Positions 1 through 6,636 are shown, counted from the first letter of the stretch. The stretch is DNA of 10,000 bases from Rheinheimera sp. (GCF_020217005.1 NZ_JAIWOI010000029.1:1-10000), one strand, 5' to 3'. Program-made: numbers and translations. The notes: generated by a model from the sequence alone, not told the origin.

Positions 1-722
1 TGCCTTTATCAGCTGTGGCTGAGATTAAACGTGAAGTTGGCCCAAGCGAAATTACCCGTATTGGTCAGCAACGTGTCGCTTTGATCAGCGCTAATCTGGC
101 GTACGGTGACTTAGAACAAGCCACTGCTGCAGCCAAAACTGTGCTGGCACAACTGACGTTGCCTTATGGCGTTGGCGCTACTATTGTCGGTCAAAGTGAA
201 GAGATGGAGCGCTCTTTTAATTCCTTGATGATGGCGTTGCTGCTGGCGGTGTTTCTGGTCTATCTGGTGATGGCATCGCAGTTTGAAAACCTGCTGCAAC
301 CTTTGCTGATTTTATTCACTGTGCCTTTGGCTGGTGCTGGTGCTGTATTAGGTTTATGGCTGACCGGTACCCGTGTCTCTGTCATTGTCTTTATCGGCTT
401 GATTATGCTGGCCGGTATAGTGGTGAATAACGCCATAGTACTGATAGACCGTATTAATCAGTTACGTGCTGAAGGTATTGCATTAAATGATGCCATTATA
501 GAAGCTGGTGCAACCCGTTTACGCCCTGTACTGATGACCACATTAACGACAGTGCTGGGCTTATTACCTATGGTGCTCGGTAGCAGCGATGGTGCAGAAA
601 TCCGTTCGCCTATGGCCATAACAGTCATTTGGGGCTTAAGCCTGTCGACGCTACTGACGCTGGTATTTATCCCTGTGTTATATCGCTTGACTGCGCGCGA
701 CGTGCAAACGGCTAAGGAGTAG
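1..722 (+). CDS. RND efflux permease, C-terminal part (5' end outside window)
   Basis: This is the last roughly 240 residues of an inner-membrane resistance-nodulation-division (HAE/AcrB-like) permease, which exports substrates using the proton gradient. The frame is open from the first base, so the gene begins upstream; the GTG at 15 is an internal valine codon, not a start. The fragment covers the end of the second periplasmic domain and the last transmembrane helices (TM8-TM12). A helix at 230-290 contains the family's YLVMASQFEN stretch, the TM10 segment GIVVNNAIVLIDRINQLR lies at about 414-468, and RPVLMTTLTTVLGLLPMVLG follows. Where AcrB has the relay lysine K940 this protein has Asn, as in many HAE permeases of the VNN type. 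It ends 4 bp before a second RND gene, so the two are cotranscribed and may form a heteromeric pump like MdtBC. Substrate cannot be told from the sequence. Confidence 0.93.
   Translation, partial: PLSAVAEIKREVGPSEITRIGQQRVALISANLAYGDLEQATAAAKTVLAQLTLPYGVGATIVGQSEEMERSFNSLMMALLLAVFLVYLVMASQFENLLQPLLILFTVPLAGAGAVLGLWLTGTRVSVIVFIGLIMLAGIVVNNAIVLIDRINQLRAEGIALNDAIIEAGATRLRPVLMTTLTTVLGLLPMVLGSSDGAEIRSPMAITVIWGLSLSTLLTLVFIPVLYRLTARDVQTAKE
714..719 (+). promoter_or_regulatory. Ribosome binding site of the second RND gene
   Basis: AAGGAG sits 7 bases before the ATG at 727 and overlaps the last codons of the preceding permease gene. It fixes the start of the downstream gene and fits tight translational linkage of the two. 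Confidence 0.8.
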
Positions 723-726
723 CAAT

Positions 727-3700
727 ATGGATCATCAACCTTTAGCCATCACCCGTTTTGCCTTAACCCGGCCTGTGACTTTATGCATGTTGTTTTTGTC
801 CTTGCTGGTGTTTGGCATAATAGCCAGCAGACTGTTGCCACTGGAGAAATTCCCGGGCATCGACATCCCTGAAATTTATGTGCATGTGCCATACCCCAAT
901 GCCACACCCAGTGAAACCGAGCGGTTAATCACCCGACCTGTGGAAGAAGCGCTGGCGACAGTGACTGGCATTAAAAAGATGCGCAGTTTTTCCAAAGAAG
1001 ATGGCGCAGACATTTCACTGGAATTTAACTGGGAAGAAGACATCAATACCAAAAGTATTGAAGTGCGGGAACGTCTGGACAATATGCGTCATTTGTTGCC
1101 ACGAGACGTGGAGCGGGTGATGGTGTATCAGTTTAATACCAGCGATATGCCTATTTTCCAGCTGCGTATTTCCAGTGAACGCGATTTGGCCATGGCCTAC
1201 GACTTACTAGAGCGCGTGATTAAGCGTCCGCTGGAGCGGGTGCCCGGCGTGTCGAAAGTAGAACTTTATGGTGTGGATAAACGCCAGGTCACAGTGCGGC
1301 TTGATCCGCAGCGTATGCGTAACCTACAGGTTGACCCGGTGCAATTAGTACAGCTGTTGCAGGCCAGTAACTTTGCGATGACAGCAGGCGAGCTGCGTAA
1401 TGCAAACGAAAGTATTCTGGTCAAACCCCTGGGGGAATTTGCTAGTCTGGATGAGATCCGGGCTTTACCTATACGTGCAGGTTTAACTTTAGGTGCAGTG
1501 GCTGATGTAGTTCTGGAATTACCAAAACGTGTCGAAGGCCGTCACTTACACCAGACCTATGCAGTCGGCATGAATGTGTTTAAAGAGTCCAATGCCAACC
1601 TGGTCGACGTATCGCGTGCTGCCATAGCTGTAGTGGATGCTGCGGGTAAAGATCCGGCTTTTAATGGCATTAACTTATTTTTGATGGACGATACAGCCAA
1701 AGGCGTGACGGACTCTTTATCAAACCTGCTCAGTTCAGGTGCTATGGGGGCTTTATTATCTTTTGGGGTGTTGTATTTATTCTTACGCCATATTCCAACC
1801 ACTTTAGTCGTGGTGTTATCGGTGCCTGTTTCTATCGCTATCACTTTGGGGGCCATGTATTTCCTTGGATACAGCTTAAATATCCTGAGTATGATGGGAT
1901 TGATGCTGGCTGTTGGCATGTTGGTAGACAATTCGGTGGTGGTGACAGAAAGTATATTCCGTGAGCGCGCCGCCGACCCTGATATGAAAAGAGCGACAGA
2001 GTTGGGCGTGAACAGAGTGAGTTTGGCTGTGCTTGCTGGCACCGCCACTACTGCTATTGTATTTTTGCCCAATATCATAGGTCAGAAAGTCGATGTAACA
2101 GTGTTTCTGGAGCATGTTGCTATTGCCATTACTATCGCGCTTGGCGTGTCTCTGTTGATGGCGTTAACCCTCATTCCATTTTTGACTACAAAAATTAGAC
2201 AAATTCACAGCTCTGATCATGCGGAGCCAAGCAAGCTGGATAAATTTTATAGCCGTTGTTTACGCTGGGTGATGAGCTCCCCAAAAGCTGCGACAGGCAT
2301 TGCATTTTTATTGTTGGCCAGCATAGCTATCCCTATCAGTGCGGTATCAGGTGGTGATGATGACGATGGCGATAGCAACAGAGCTTTTTTGAACTACAAC
2401 GTGCAGGGCAATTACAACCTGGCGGAGGTAGAGCAGGAAGTGAACCGGATGGAAGCTTATTTGTACCAGCACAAAGACGAGTATGAAATTGAGTCTGTAT
2501 ACAGCTATTACACAGCCAATCATGCGATTTCGATCATTATGTTTAACGATCCGCTGATAAAACCTGTTTCTGAAATTAAAGATGCTATACGCAAAGGCTG
2601 GCCACAATTGGTGCGCTCACAACCCAGTTTTGGCTGGAGTGATAACGGTGGTGGTATGCAGGTGCATTTGTCTGGCCCATCCACTGAAATGCTGACTAAA
2701 TTAGCAGCTGATATTGTGCCAGTGATTTCACAAATCAAAGGGCTGGAGGATGTGCGCTCTGAAATTGCCGATGGCCAGTTTGAAATGCAAATTCAGCTCA
2801 ATAACGAAGAGTTACAACGTCAGGGGCTGGATGCCAGCGAAGTGGCTCAAGCTGTCACTCTGGCACTACGTGGCACTAATTTACGTACCTACCGCTCAGA
2901 AGAGCAGGGCGAATTACAATTAAGAGTCTTGTACGACGAAAAAGTCAGCCACTCGCCTGCTGAGCTGGCGGCTATTCCAATTTTAGTCAACAACAATGTA
3001 GTGATCACTTTGTCTCAGGTGGCGGAACTGAAAGTAGCACCTTTGTTATCCGAGATCCGTCGTTTTAACCGTCAAACCACCCTTGCCATTGGTATGAATA
3101 TGGGCAAAGACCTGACCATGGATAAAGCCCGTGAAGAGCTCAGCAAAAGGCTGAATCAACTACAATTGCCTGCAGGTTATGCCTGGTCTTTTGAAGGCAG
3201 CTTCCAGTATCAGGATGAGGCGCAGGGCATAATGCAAATTAATATGTTGCTGGCTGTGGCTATGATTTATCTGGTGATGGCGGCGCTGTTTGAGTCCTTA
3301 ATTATGCCAACAGCTGTGATTGGTTCTTTGCTGTTCTCTTTTGTTGGGGTGTTCTGGGCCTTTTTATTCACAGGAACTTCTATGGGCATTATGGGCATGA
3401 TTGGTATGCTGGTGCTGATGGGCATAGTGGTGAATAACGGTATAGTGCTGGTGGACCGTATTAATCAGCTGCGTAATGAAAGCCCTGATGCAGAGCTGGT
3501 GCCACTGATTATCGACGCCTGTGAAGCACGGTTAAGGCCTATCTTGATGACGGTATCCACTACGGTATTGGGCTTGTTACCGCTGGCTTTTGGTGATGCC
3601 ACTATAGGCGGTGATGGTCCAAGTTATGCGCCTATGGCCATCGCTATCATAGGTGGTTTAGTGTTTTCTACTTTAACCAGTTTATTGCTGGTGCCGCTCA

Positions 3701-3792
3701 CCTACTGGGGCTTAATCCGCTTTAATGTTCGCTGGTCTGGCTTTTTAGGTAAAGCCAGAATGCTGGCGAATAAGGTGATCAGTGCAAACTGA
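727..3792 (+). CDS. RND efflux permease, complete (AcrB/HAE superfamily)
   Basis: This 1021-residue inner-membrane permease is close to the usual 1020-1050 residues of RND drug exporters. It should work as a trimer with a membrane-fusion protein and an outer-membrane channel. TM1 is at residues about 14-34, the first periplasmic porter/docking domain at about 35-330, TM2-TM6 at about 330-485, TM7 at about 518-538, the second periplasmic domain at about 540-850, and TM8-TM12 at about 855-1005. The TM4 motif GMLVDNSVVVTE places Asp401-Asn402 opposite AcrB D407-D408. TM10 has GIVVNNGIVLVDR, putting Asn903 at the AcrB K940 position. The Thr at 942 in RPILMT matches AcrB T978. An acidic run (GGDDDDGD, residues 542-549) opens the second periplasmic domain. 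It is the second of two tandem permease genes and the last of the operon, being followed by terminator-like structures. The RND permease identity is certain; substrate and homo- or heteromeric assembly are not known. Confidence 0.95.
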   Translation: MDHQPLAITRFALTRPVTLCMLFLSLLVFGIIASRLLPLEKFPGIDIPEIYVHVPYPNATPSETERLITRPVEEALATVTGIKKMRSFSKEDGADISLEFNWEEDINTKSIEVRERLDNMRHLLPRDVERVMVYQFNTSDMPIFQLRISSERDLAMAYDLLERVIKRPLERVPGVSKVELYGVDKRQVTVRLDPQRMRNLQVDPVQLVQLLQASNFAMTAGELRNANESILVKPLGEFASLDEIRALPIRAGLTLGAVADVVLELPKRVEGRHLHQTYAVGMNVFKESNANLVDVSRAAIAVVDAAGKDPAFNGINLFLMDDTAKGVTDSLSNLLSSGAMGALLSFGVLYLFLRHIPTTLVVVLSVPVSIAITLGAMYFLGYSLNILSMMGLMLAVGMLVDNSVVVTESIFRERAADPDMKRATELGVNRVSLAVLAGTATTAIVFLPNIIGQKVDVTVFLEHVAIAITIALGVSLLMALTLIPFLTTKIRQIHSSDHAEPSKLDKFYSRCLRWVMSSPKAATGIAFLLLASIAIPISAVSGGDDDDGDSNRAFLNYNVQGNYNLAEVEQEVNRMEAYLYQHKDEYEIESVYSYYTANHAISIIMFNDPLIKPVSEIKDAIRKGWPQLVRSQPSFGWSDNGGGMQVHLSGPSTEMLTKLAADIVPVISQIKGLEDVRSEIADGQFEMQIQLNNEELQRQGLDASEVAQAVTLALRGTNLRTYRSEEQGELQLRVLYDEKVSHSPAELAAIPILVNNNVVITLSQVAELKVAPLLSEIRRFNRQTTLAIGMNMGKDLTMDKAREELSKRLNQLQLPAGYAWSFEGSFQYQDEAQGIMQINMLLAVAMIYLVMAALFESLIMPTAVIGSLLFSFVGVFWAFLFTGTSMGIMGMIGMLVLMGIVVNNGIVLVDRINQLRNESPDAELVPLIIDACEARLRPILMTVSTTVLGLLPLAFGDATIGGDGPSYAPMAIAIIGGLVFSTLTSLLLVPLTYWGLIRFNVRWSGFLGKARMLANKVISAN

Positions 3793-3795
3793 TCA
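3776..3795 (+). other. Perfect stem-loop with GCAA tetraloop across the stop codon
   Basis: TGATCAGT and ACTGATCA form an 8-bp perfect stem around a GCAA loop, a GNRA-type tetraloop in RNA. The TGA stop of the RND gene (3790-3792) lies in the right arm. No T-run follows, so it is not an intrinsic terminator by itself. It could shield the 3' end of the reading frame or be chance. Confidence 0.45.
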
Positions 3796-3797
3796 AG

Positions 3798-3837
3798 TGC
3801 CAGAACAGAAGGTTTCGCCTGGTTGGTGGCATTTTTT
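3798..3837 (+). terminator. Weak intrinsic terminator candidate after the RND operon
   Basis: TGCCA (3798-3802) pairs with TGGCA (3827-3831) at the base of an imperfect hairpin that has short inner pairings (AAC/GTT and AGG/CCT) and is followed directly by six T residues (3832-3837). The stem is interrupted, so it is weaker than the terminator at 3924-3948. It could act as the first of a tandem pair. Confidence 0.35.
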
Positions 3838-3923
3838 CACCCTCTGGTCCCAGTGCTCTAGGTAGATAGCTATGACAGGTTTTAACTAAAGACGGTGATT
3901 AACCAAGCAAATTGTTAGTATTT

Positions 3924-3948
3924 GGGCGGCCTAAAGCCGCCCTTTTTT
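3924..3948 (+). terminator. Strong intrinsic terminator of the RND operon
   Basis: GGGCGGC (3924-3930) and GCCGCCC (3936-3942) form a perfect 7-bp GC-only stem around the loop CTAAA, followed immediately by six T residues (3943-3948). This is a textbook Rho-independent terminator on the + strand. It isolates the efflux operon from the next gene, which must then have its own promoter or depend on read-through. Confidence 0.92.
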
Positions 3949-3987
3949 ATCACCCTATGGGGAACCTTGTCAGGGGAAGAACACTCC

Positions 3988-3993
3988 GGGAGA
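3988..3993 (+). promoter_or_regulatory. Ribosome binding site of the NTF2-like gene
   Basis: GGGAGA lies 7 bases before the ATG at 4001 and supports that start. I see no convincing -35/-10 pair in the roughly 50 bases between the preceding terminator and this site. Confidence 0.65.
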
Positions 3994-4000
3994 TTGAAGC

Positions 4001-4447
4001 ATGACACCAGCTAAAACAATACTTTGTCTATTCGGACTGCTTTGCCTACAGCTTCAGGCAAAGCAAGTGTTGAGCGCAGAGCAGCAGGTCTATGCAGCCG
4101 AACGTGCTTTTGCCAAATCTATGGCCGAGCGGAATTTAACGGCGTTTGCCCAGCATTTGTCGGATGATGCCATCTTTTTTGGTGAGGGCGTTTTAAAGGG
4201 CAAAGTTGCGGTAATCGAAGGCTGGAAAAGTTTTTATCAGGGCGAAATTGCACCTTTTTCCTGGGAGCCCACTCTGGTTGAAGTGTTAGAGGATGAGACA
4301 CTCGCCTTAAGCACTGGTCCCGTCAGGGATCCTTCCGGCAAAATTGTTGCCACTTTCTCATCCATCTGGCGTCAGGAGCAACCCGGAGTCTGGAAAGTAG
4401 TGTTTGATAAAGGTTGTGCTGTTTGTCATTGCGATAAAAAGACATGA
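4001..4447 (+). CDS. Exported NTF2-like (DUF4440/SnoaL-type) protein with C-terminal cysteine cluster
   Basis: This 148-residue protein has an N-terminal signal peptide: Lys at position 5, a hydrophobic core ILCLFGLLCLQL, and probable cleavage near Ala20. The mature part of about 128 residues looks like the cone-shaped NTF2/ketosteroid-isomerase fold of the DUF4440 family. The N-terminal helix contains AERAFAKSMAERNLTAF, followed by LSDDAIFFGEG, a helix with GKVAVIEGWKSFY, and beta strands ending in SSIWRQEQPGVWKVVFDKG. The protein ends in GCAVCHCDKKT, with cysteines at 139, 142 and 144 and His143. Such clusters may bind metal or form a disulfide. Family members range from enzymes to ligand binders, so no reaction can be assigned. 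It stands alone, after a strong terminator and before a 323-bp gap. The start is supported by a ribosome binding site. Confidence 0.85.
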   Translation: MTPAKTILCLFGLLCLQLQAKQVLSAEQQVYAAERAFAKSMAERNLTAFAQHLSDDAIFFGEGVLKGKVAVIEGWKSFYQGEIAPFSWEPTLVEVLEDETLALSTGPVRDPSGKIVATFSSIWRQEQPGVWKVVFDKGCAVCHCDKKT

Positions 4448-4568
4448 AGCAACAGCATTGTCATGTTTACTCTGATGAAGTGGCTTTTTGCAGTCTTTGA
4501 CAGGCGTCCAACAAGACTTTTCACTGATTTTATTTAAAAAAGCTAAAGGTTCTGTAGTCTCTTCATTA

Positions 4569-4610
4569 CTGCTAGTGATACGTAAGTGTCACGTTAGGGC
4601 AGCGATTTTT
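4569..4610 (+). terminator. Long bulged hairpin with GNRA loop and T-run; candidate terminator
   Basis: GTGATAC (4575-4581) pairs with GTGTCAC (4586-4592), including one G-U pair, around the loop GTAA. The helix extends outward through TA (4573-4574) with TA (4595-4596) and CTGC (4569-4572) with GCAG (4599-4602), with two short bulges on the 3' side. TTTTT follows at 4606-4610 after CGA. This fits a terminator for the NTF2-like gene, although the 3-base gap before the T-run and the 120-base distance from the stop codon are not ideal. The outer GTGA...TCAC arms could also be a protein-binding dyad. Confidence 0.45.
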
Positions 4611-4744
4611 GTTCAATAAGCATGGCTTTGTAATAGAGTTTTAGGGAGGATGCTCTGCCTGAAGAACAGATGTTTTTTATGAGTAGTTCCCATTCCTTGT
4701 CCACTCTTCCTTGTAAATCAATAAGCTGCATCTATTCTTAGTGC

Positions 4745-4753
4745 TGGTATAGT
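4745..4753 (+). promoter_or_regulatory. Extended -10 promoter of the binding-protein gene
   Basis: TGGTATAGT combines the extended TGn element with TATAGT, which matches 5 of 6 bases of the sigma-70 consensus TATAAT. No good -35 sits 17 bases upstream, as is usual for extended -10 promoters. Transcription would start near 4760, giving a leader of about 10 bases before the ATG at 4771. A second, weaker pair is TTGTAA (4711-4716) with TATTCT (4733-4738), spacing 16. Confidence 0.5.
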
Positions 4754-4770
4754 GATCTTCTGGTTTCATC

Positions 4771-5616
4771 ATGACATTTGTGATTAGCTGCGTGATGTTA
4801 TGTGCCCTGCTGGCGTTTCCTGCGCAATCCAAACCTGAACAGACTATTAAGATCCGGCATTACCACTTGCATCCCCGTCATGATTTTGCATTGAAACTGA
4901 TGGATTTAGTGCTGACTAAAAGCGCTACACCTTATGAAATTCAGGCTGTGAAATCCAATGAAGTGTTAACCGAGGGCAGGGTGGAAAAAATGGTGGTGGA
5001 TGGTGAACTGGATATGTTGTTTATCTCCACTTCCACGGAGCGAGAGCTCAGTATGATCCCCATTAAAGTACCTATCTACCGCGGATTGCTTGGATTAAGG
5101 TTGTTGTTAATTAAGCCAGTTCAAAATGAGAAATTCAAAAAAATCAAAAGTCTTCATGATCTCAAACCTTATGTTGCTGGACACAATGTGCATTGGAGTG
5201 ACTTTAGCGTATTTAAGAGTAATGGCTTAAAAGTGGTCAGCTCGACCAATTATGACGCTTTATTTGAGATGCTAAAACATGACAGATTTGATTATTTCTC
5301 CAGAGGCGTCAATGAAGTCTGGGGGGAGTTAGGCCAACATTCTGACGAGTTGATGGTAGCTGACAATCTAATGTTGTTTTATCCTCACCCCGTGTATTTT
5401 TTTGTAAGTAAGCACAAACCTGAACTAGCCGCAGCGCTGGAAAAAGGTTTAGCTATAGCGCTTCAGGATGGGTCCTACAAAGCTTTATTCCAAAGCTATT
5501 ACGCAAAAACTCTGGAGCGGGCGGATTTAAAAAACAGAACCATGATTAATCTGAATAATCCGGCTGTGCCCGCAGGCACAGCTCCAATAGATACCAGTTG
5601 GTGGTTAACGCCCTGA
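4771..5616 (+). CDS. Exported periplasmic amino-acid-binding-like protein (type 2 fold), orphan
   Basis: This 281-residue protein has a hydrophobic leader (about residues 3-17) and a likely cleavage after Ala-Gln-Ser20. The mature part resembles solute-binding proteins of the SBP_bac_3/type 2 periplasmic class. It opens with a strand IKIRHYH. It continues with a helix and RVEKMVVDGELDMLFIST, then VPIYRGLLGLRLLLI as the crossover into the second lobe. LHDLKPYVAGHN, FDYFSRGVNEVWGEL and YFFVSKHKPELAAALEKGLAIALQDGSYKALFQSYY follow, the last being a typical C-terminal helix. No ABC permease or ATPase gene is adjacent, so it may be a sensor, a scavenging binder or a part-time partner of a distant transporter; the ligand is unknown. 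The start is uncertain: no Shine-Dalgarno precedes the ATG at 4771, an in-frame stop at 4753 rules out a longer protein, and the leader has no basic residue. An ATG at 4795 is possible. It converges with the dehydrogenase gene across 8 bp. Confidence 0.8.
   Translation: MTFVISCVMLCALLAFPAQSKPEQTIKIRHYHLHPRHDFALKLMDLVLTKSATPYEIQAVKSNEVLTEGRVEKMVVDGELDMLFISTSTERELSMIPIKVPIYRGLLGLRLLLIKPVQNEKFKKIKSLHDLKPYVAGHNVHWSDFSVFKSNGLKVVSSTNYDALFEMLKHDRFDYFSRGVNEVWGELGQHSDELMVADNLMLFYPHPVYFFVSKHKPELAAALEKGLAIALQDGSYKALFQSYYAKTLERADLKNRTMINLNNPAVPAGTAPIDTSWWLTP
5562..5583 (+). other. Perfect 8-bp hairpin near the 3' end of the binding-protein gene
   Basis: GCTGTGCC (5563-5570) pairs with GGCACAGC (5575-5582) around CGCA, and a flanking G-U pair makes 9 bp. 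It is coding sequence (roughly residues 265-271) and no T-run follows on either strand. It is the only strong structure near the convergent gene junction, so it may stabilise the 3' end or pause polymerase. Chance is also possible. Confidence 0.35.
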
Positions 5617-5624
5617 GTGATTAA

Positions 5625-6629
5625 TTAGGCAGTTACAGTGACGACAACTTTGCCGCTGTTACCTGCAGTTGCCACTTTTTCATAAGCCTGCTCTATGCTG
5701 GCAAAGTCAAACTCCTGTGGGTCAAGTCGTATAGTGAGCAGCCCTTGTTCAGTCAGTTGACTGGCCTGACGAAGAATATTGCCGTGATGTGCTCTGCATT
5801 GGCCCGTTAATAGTGGTATTAATGTAAACACACCTGAGTAGCTGGCCGCTCTGAACGATAAAGGCGCTATGCTGTGTGTACCCCAGCCGAGACTGCTGAC
5901 CACATGGCCTGTATAGGTTTTTACTGATTGAAAAGCCTGATCCAGACTGACGCCTCCGGTGGTATTAAATACAATATCAAAGCCTCTATGGTCGGTATGT
6001 TCTGCCAGGTATTGCTCTACAGATGTGTGCTGATAATCAATAAAAACAGCGCCTAAAGAACGGATATAGTCTGCATCTTTGGCTGAAGCCGTGGCATAGA
6101 CTTCTGCGCCAAAGGCTCTGGCGAGTTGAACCGCGACATGACCTACACCTCCAGCGCCACCTTGCACCAGTACTTTATGCCCGGCTGCAACTCTGGCTCT
6201 GTCTATCAAACCTTCCCATGCCGTAATCACCACCAAAGGCATAGCAGCGGCCTGACGCAGGTTGATGTTCGATGGAGCTTTGGCCAGCAAGTCCGCATCT
6301 ACTAATTGATACTGAGCCAAAGCGCCTTGTTGGCCTGCCACACCGCCCGTCATACCATAGACTTTGTCGCCTCTTACAAATTGACTGATATCAGATCCTG
6401 TTTCGACCACTTCACCTGCCATGTCGATGCCCAATACGGCAGGAAAAGGCTGTTTGGCATGAACTGCTTGTCCAGCTCTGATTTTTAAGTCCAGTGGGTT
6501 GATGCCGGTCGCGGCCACTTTCACCAGCACCTGACCTATGCCGACTTGAGGGATAGTTAGTTCAGTTAATTTGAAACTGTCATTCGCTTCAGTAATTTGT
6601 AACGCCTGCATACGGTGTTGAGTACTCAT
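5625..6629 (-). CDS. Zinc-independent medium-chain dehydrogenase/reductase (quinone oxidoreductase-like)
   Basis: This is a cytoplasmic NAD(P)H-dependent oxidoreductase of the MDR superfamily, in the quinone oxidoreductase-like (COG0604) group, 334 residues with the chosen start. An N-terminal GroES-like domain (about residues 8-110) has the VKVAATGINPLDLKIRAG and PAVLGIDMAGEVVETG stretches. A Rossmann domain follows, with GGAGGVGHVAVQLARAFGA at about 157-175 as the nucleotide-binding glycine loop. The active-site GHE and the four-cysteine loop of zinc alcohol dehydrogenases are absent, and only one cysteine is present, so it should not need zinc. Substrate is unknown; reactive carbonyls or quinones are typical for the group. 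The ATG at 6629 is chosen because AGAGGA lies 7 bases upstream. The frame stays open to a TTG at 6713, but that adds 28 residues unlike the family. The gene diverges from a LysR-type regulator gene, its probable controller. Confidence 0.88.
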   Translation of the reverse strand: MSTQHRMQALQITEANDSFKLTELTIPQVGIGQVLVKVAATGINPLDLKIRAGQAVHAKQPFPAVLGIDMAGEVVETGSDISQFVRGDKVYGMTGGVAGQQGALAQYQLVDADLLAKAPSNINLRQAAAMPLVVITAWEGLIDRARVAAGHKVLVQGGAGGVGHVAVQLARAFGAEVYATASAKDADYIRSLGAVFIDYQHTSVEQYLAEHTDHRGFDIVFNTTGGVSLDQAFQSVKTYTGHVVSSLGWGTHSIAPLSFRAASYSGVFTLIPLLTGQCRAHHGNILRQASQLTEQGLLTIRLDPQEFDFASIEQAYEKVATAGNSGKVVVTVTA

Positions 6630-6636
6630 CTGGATG

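Larger units (their letters stand above)
4448..4770. other. 323-bp intergenic region without a credible gene
   Basis: Apart from the hairpin at 4569-4610 and the promoter elements near 4711-4753, I see no gene, tRNA or repeat here. It is AT-richer than the flanking genes. The longest small reading frame noted (24 codons at 4463) has no ribosome binding site. A purine-rich GGGAGG near 4643-4649 directly abuts an ATG and opens only a 10-codon frame. Confidence 0.6.

Noticed and set aside
1557..2078. Long open frame on the minus strand inside the complete RND permease gene
   Set aside because: It lies wholly opposite a certain gene, its product is low-complexity and unlike any family I know, and no start signal is visible.
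4415..4429. CXXCH motif read as a c-type heme site
   Set aside because: A single match at the extreme C-terminus of an NTF2-like protein, without a cytochrome-like sequence or a distal ligand candidate, is not enough to call a cytochrome.
4463..4537. 24-codon reading frame (MFTLMKWLFAVFDRRP...) after the NTF2-like gene
   Set aside because: No ribosome binding site and no recognisable family; frames this short occur by chance in any 300-bp gap.
4640..4682. GGGAGG followed by ATG, and a TCTG/CAGA stem before TTTTTT
   Set aside because: The purine run abuts the ATG with no spacing and opens only 10 codons; the stem has only 4 bp, too weak to call a terminator.
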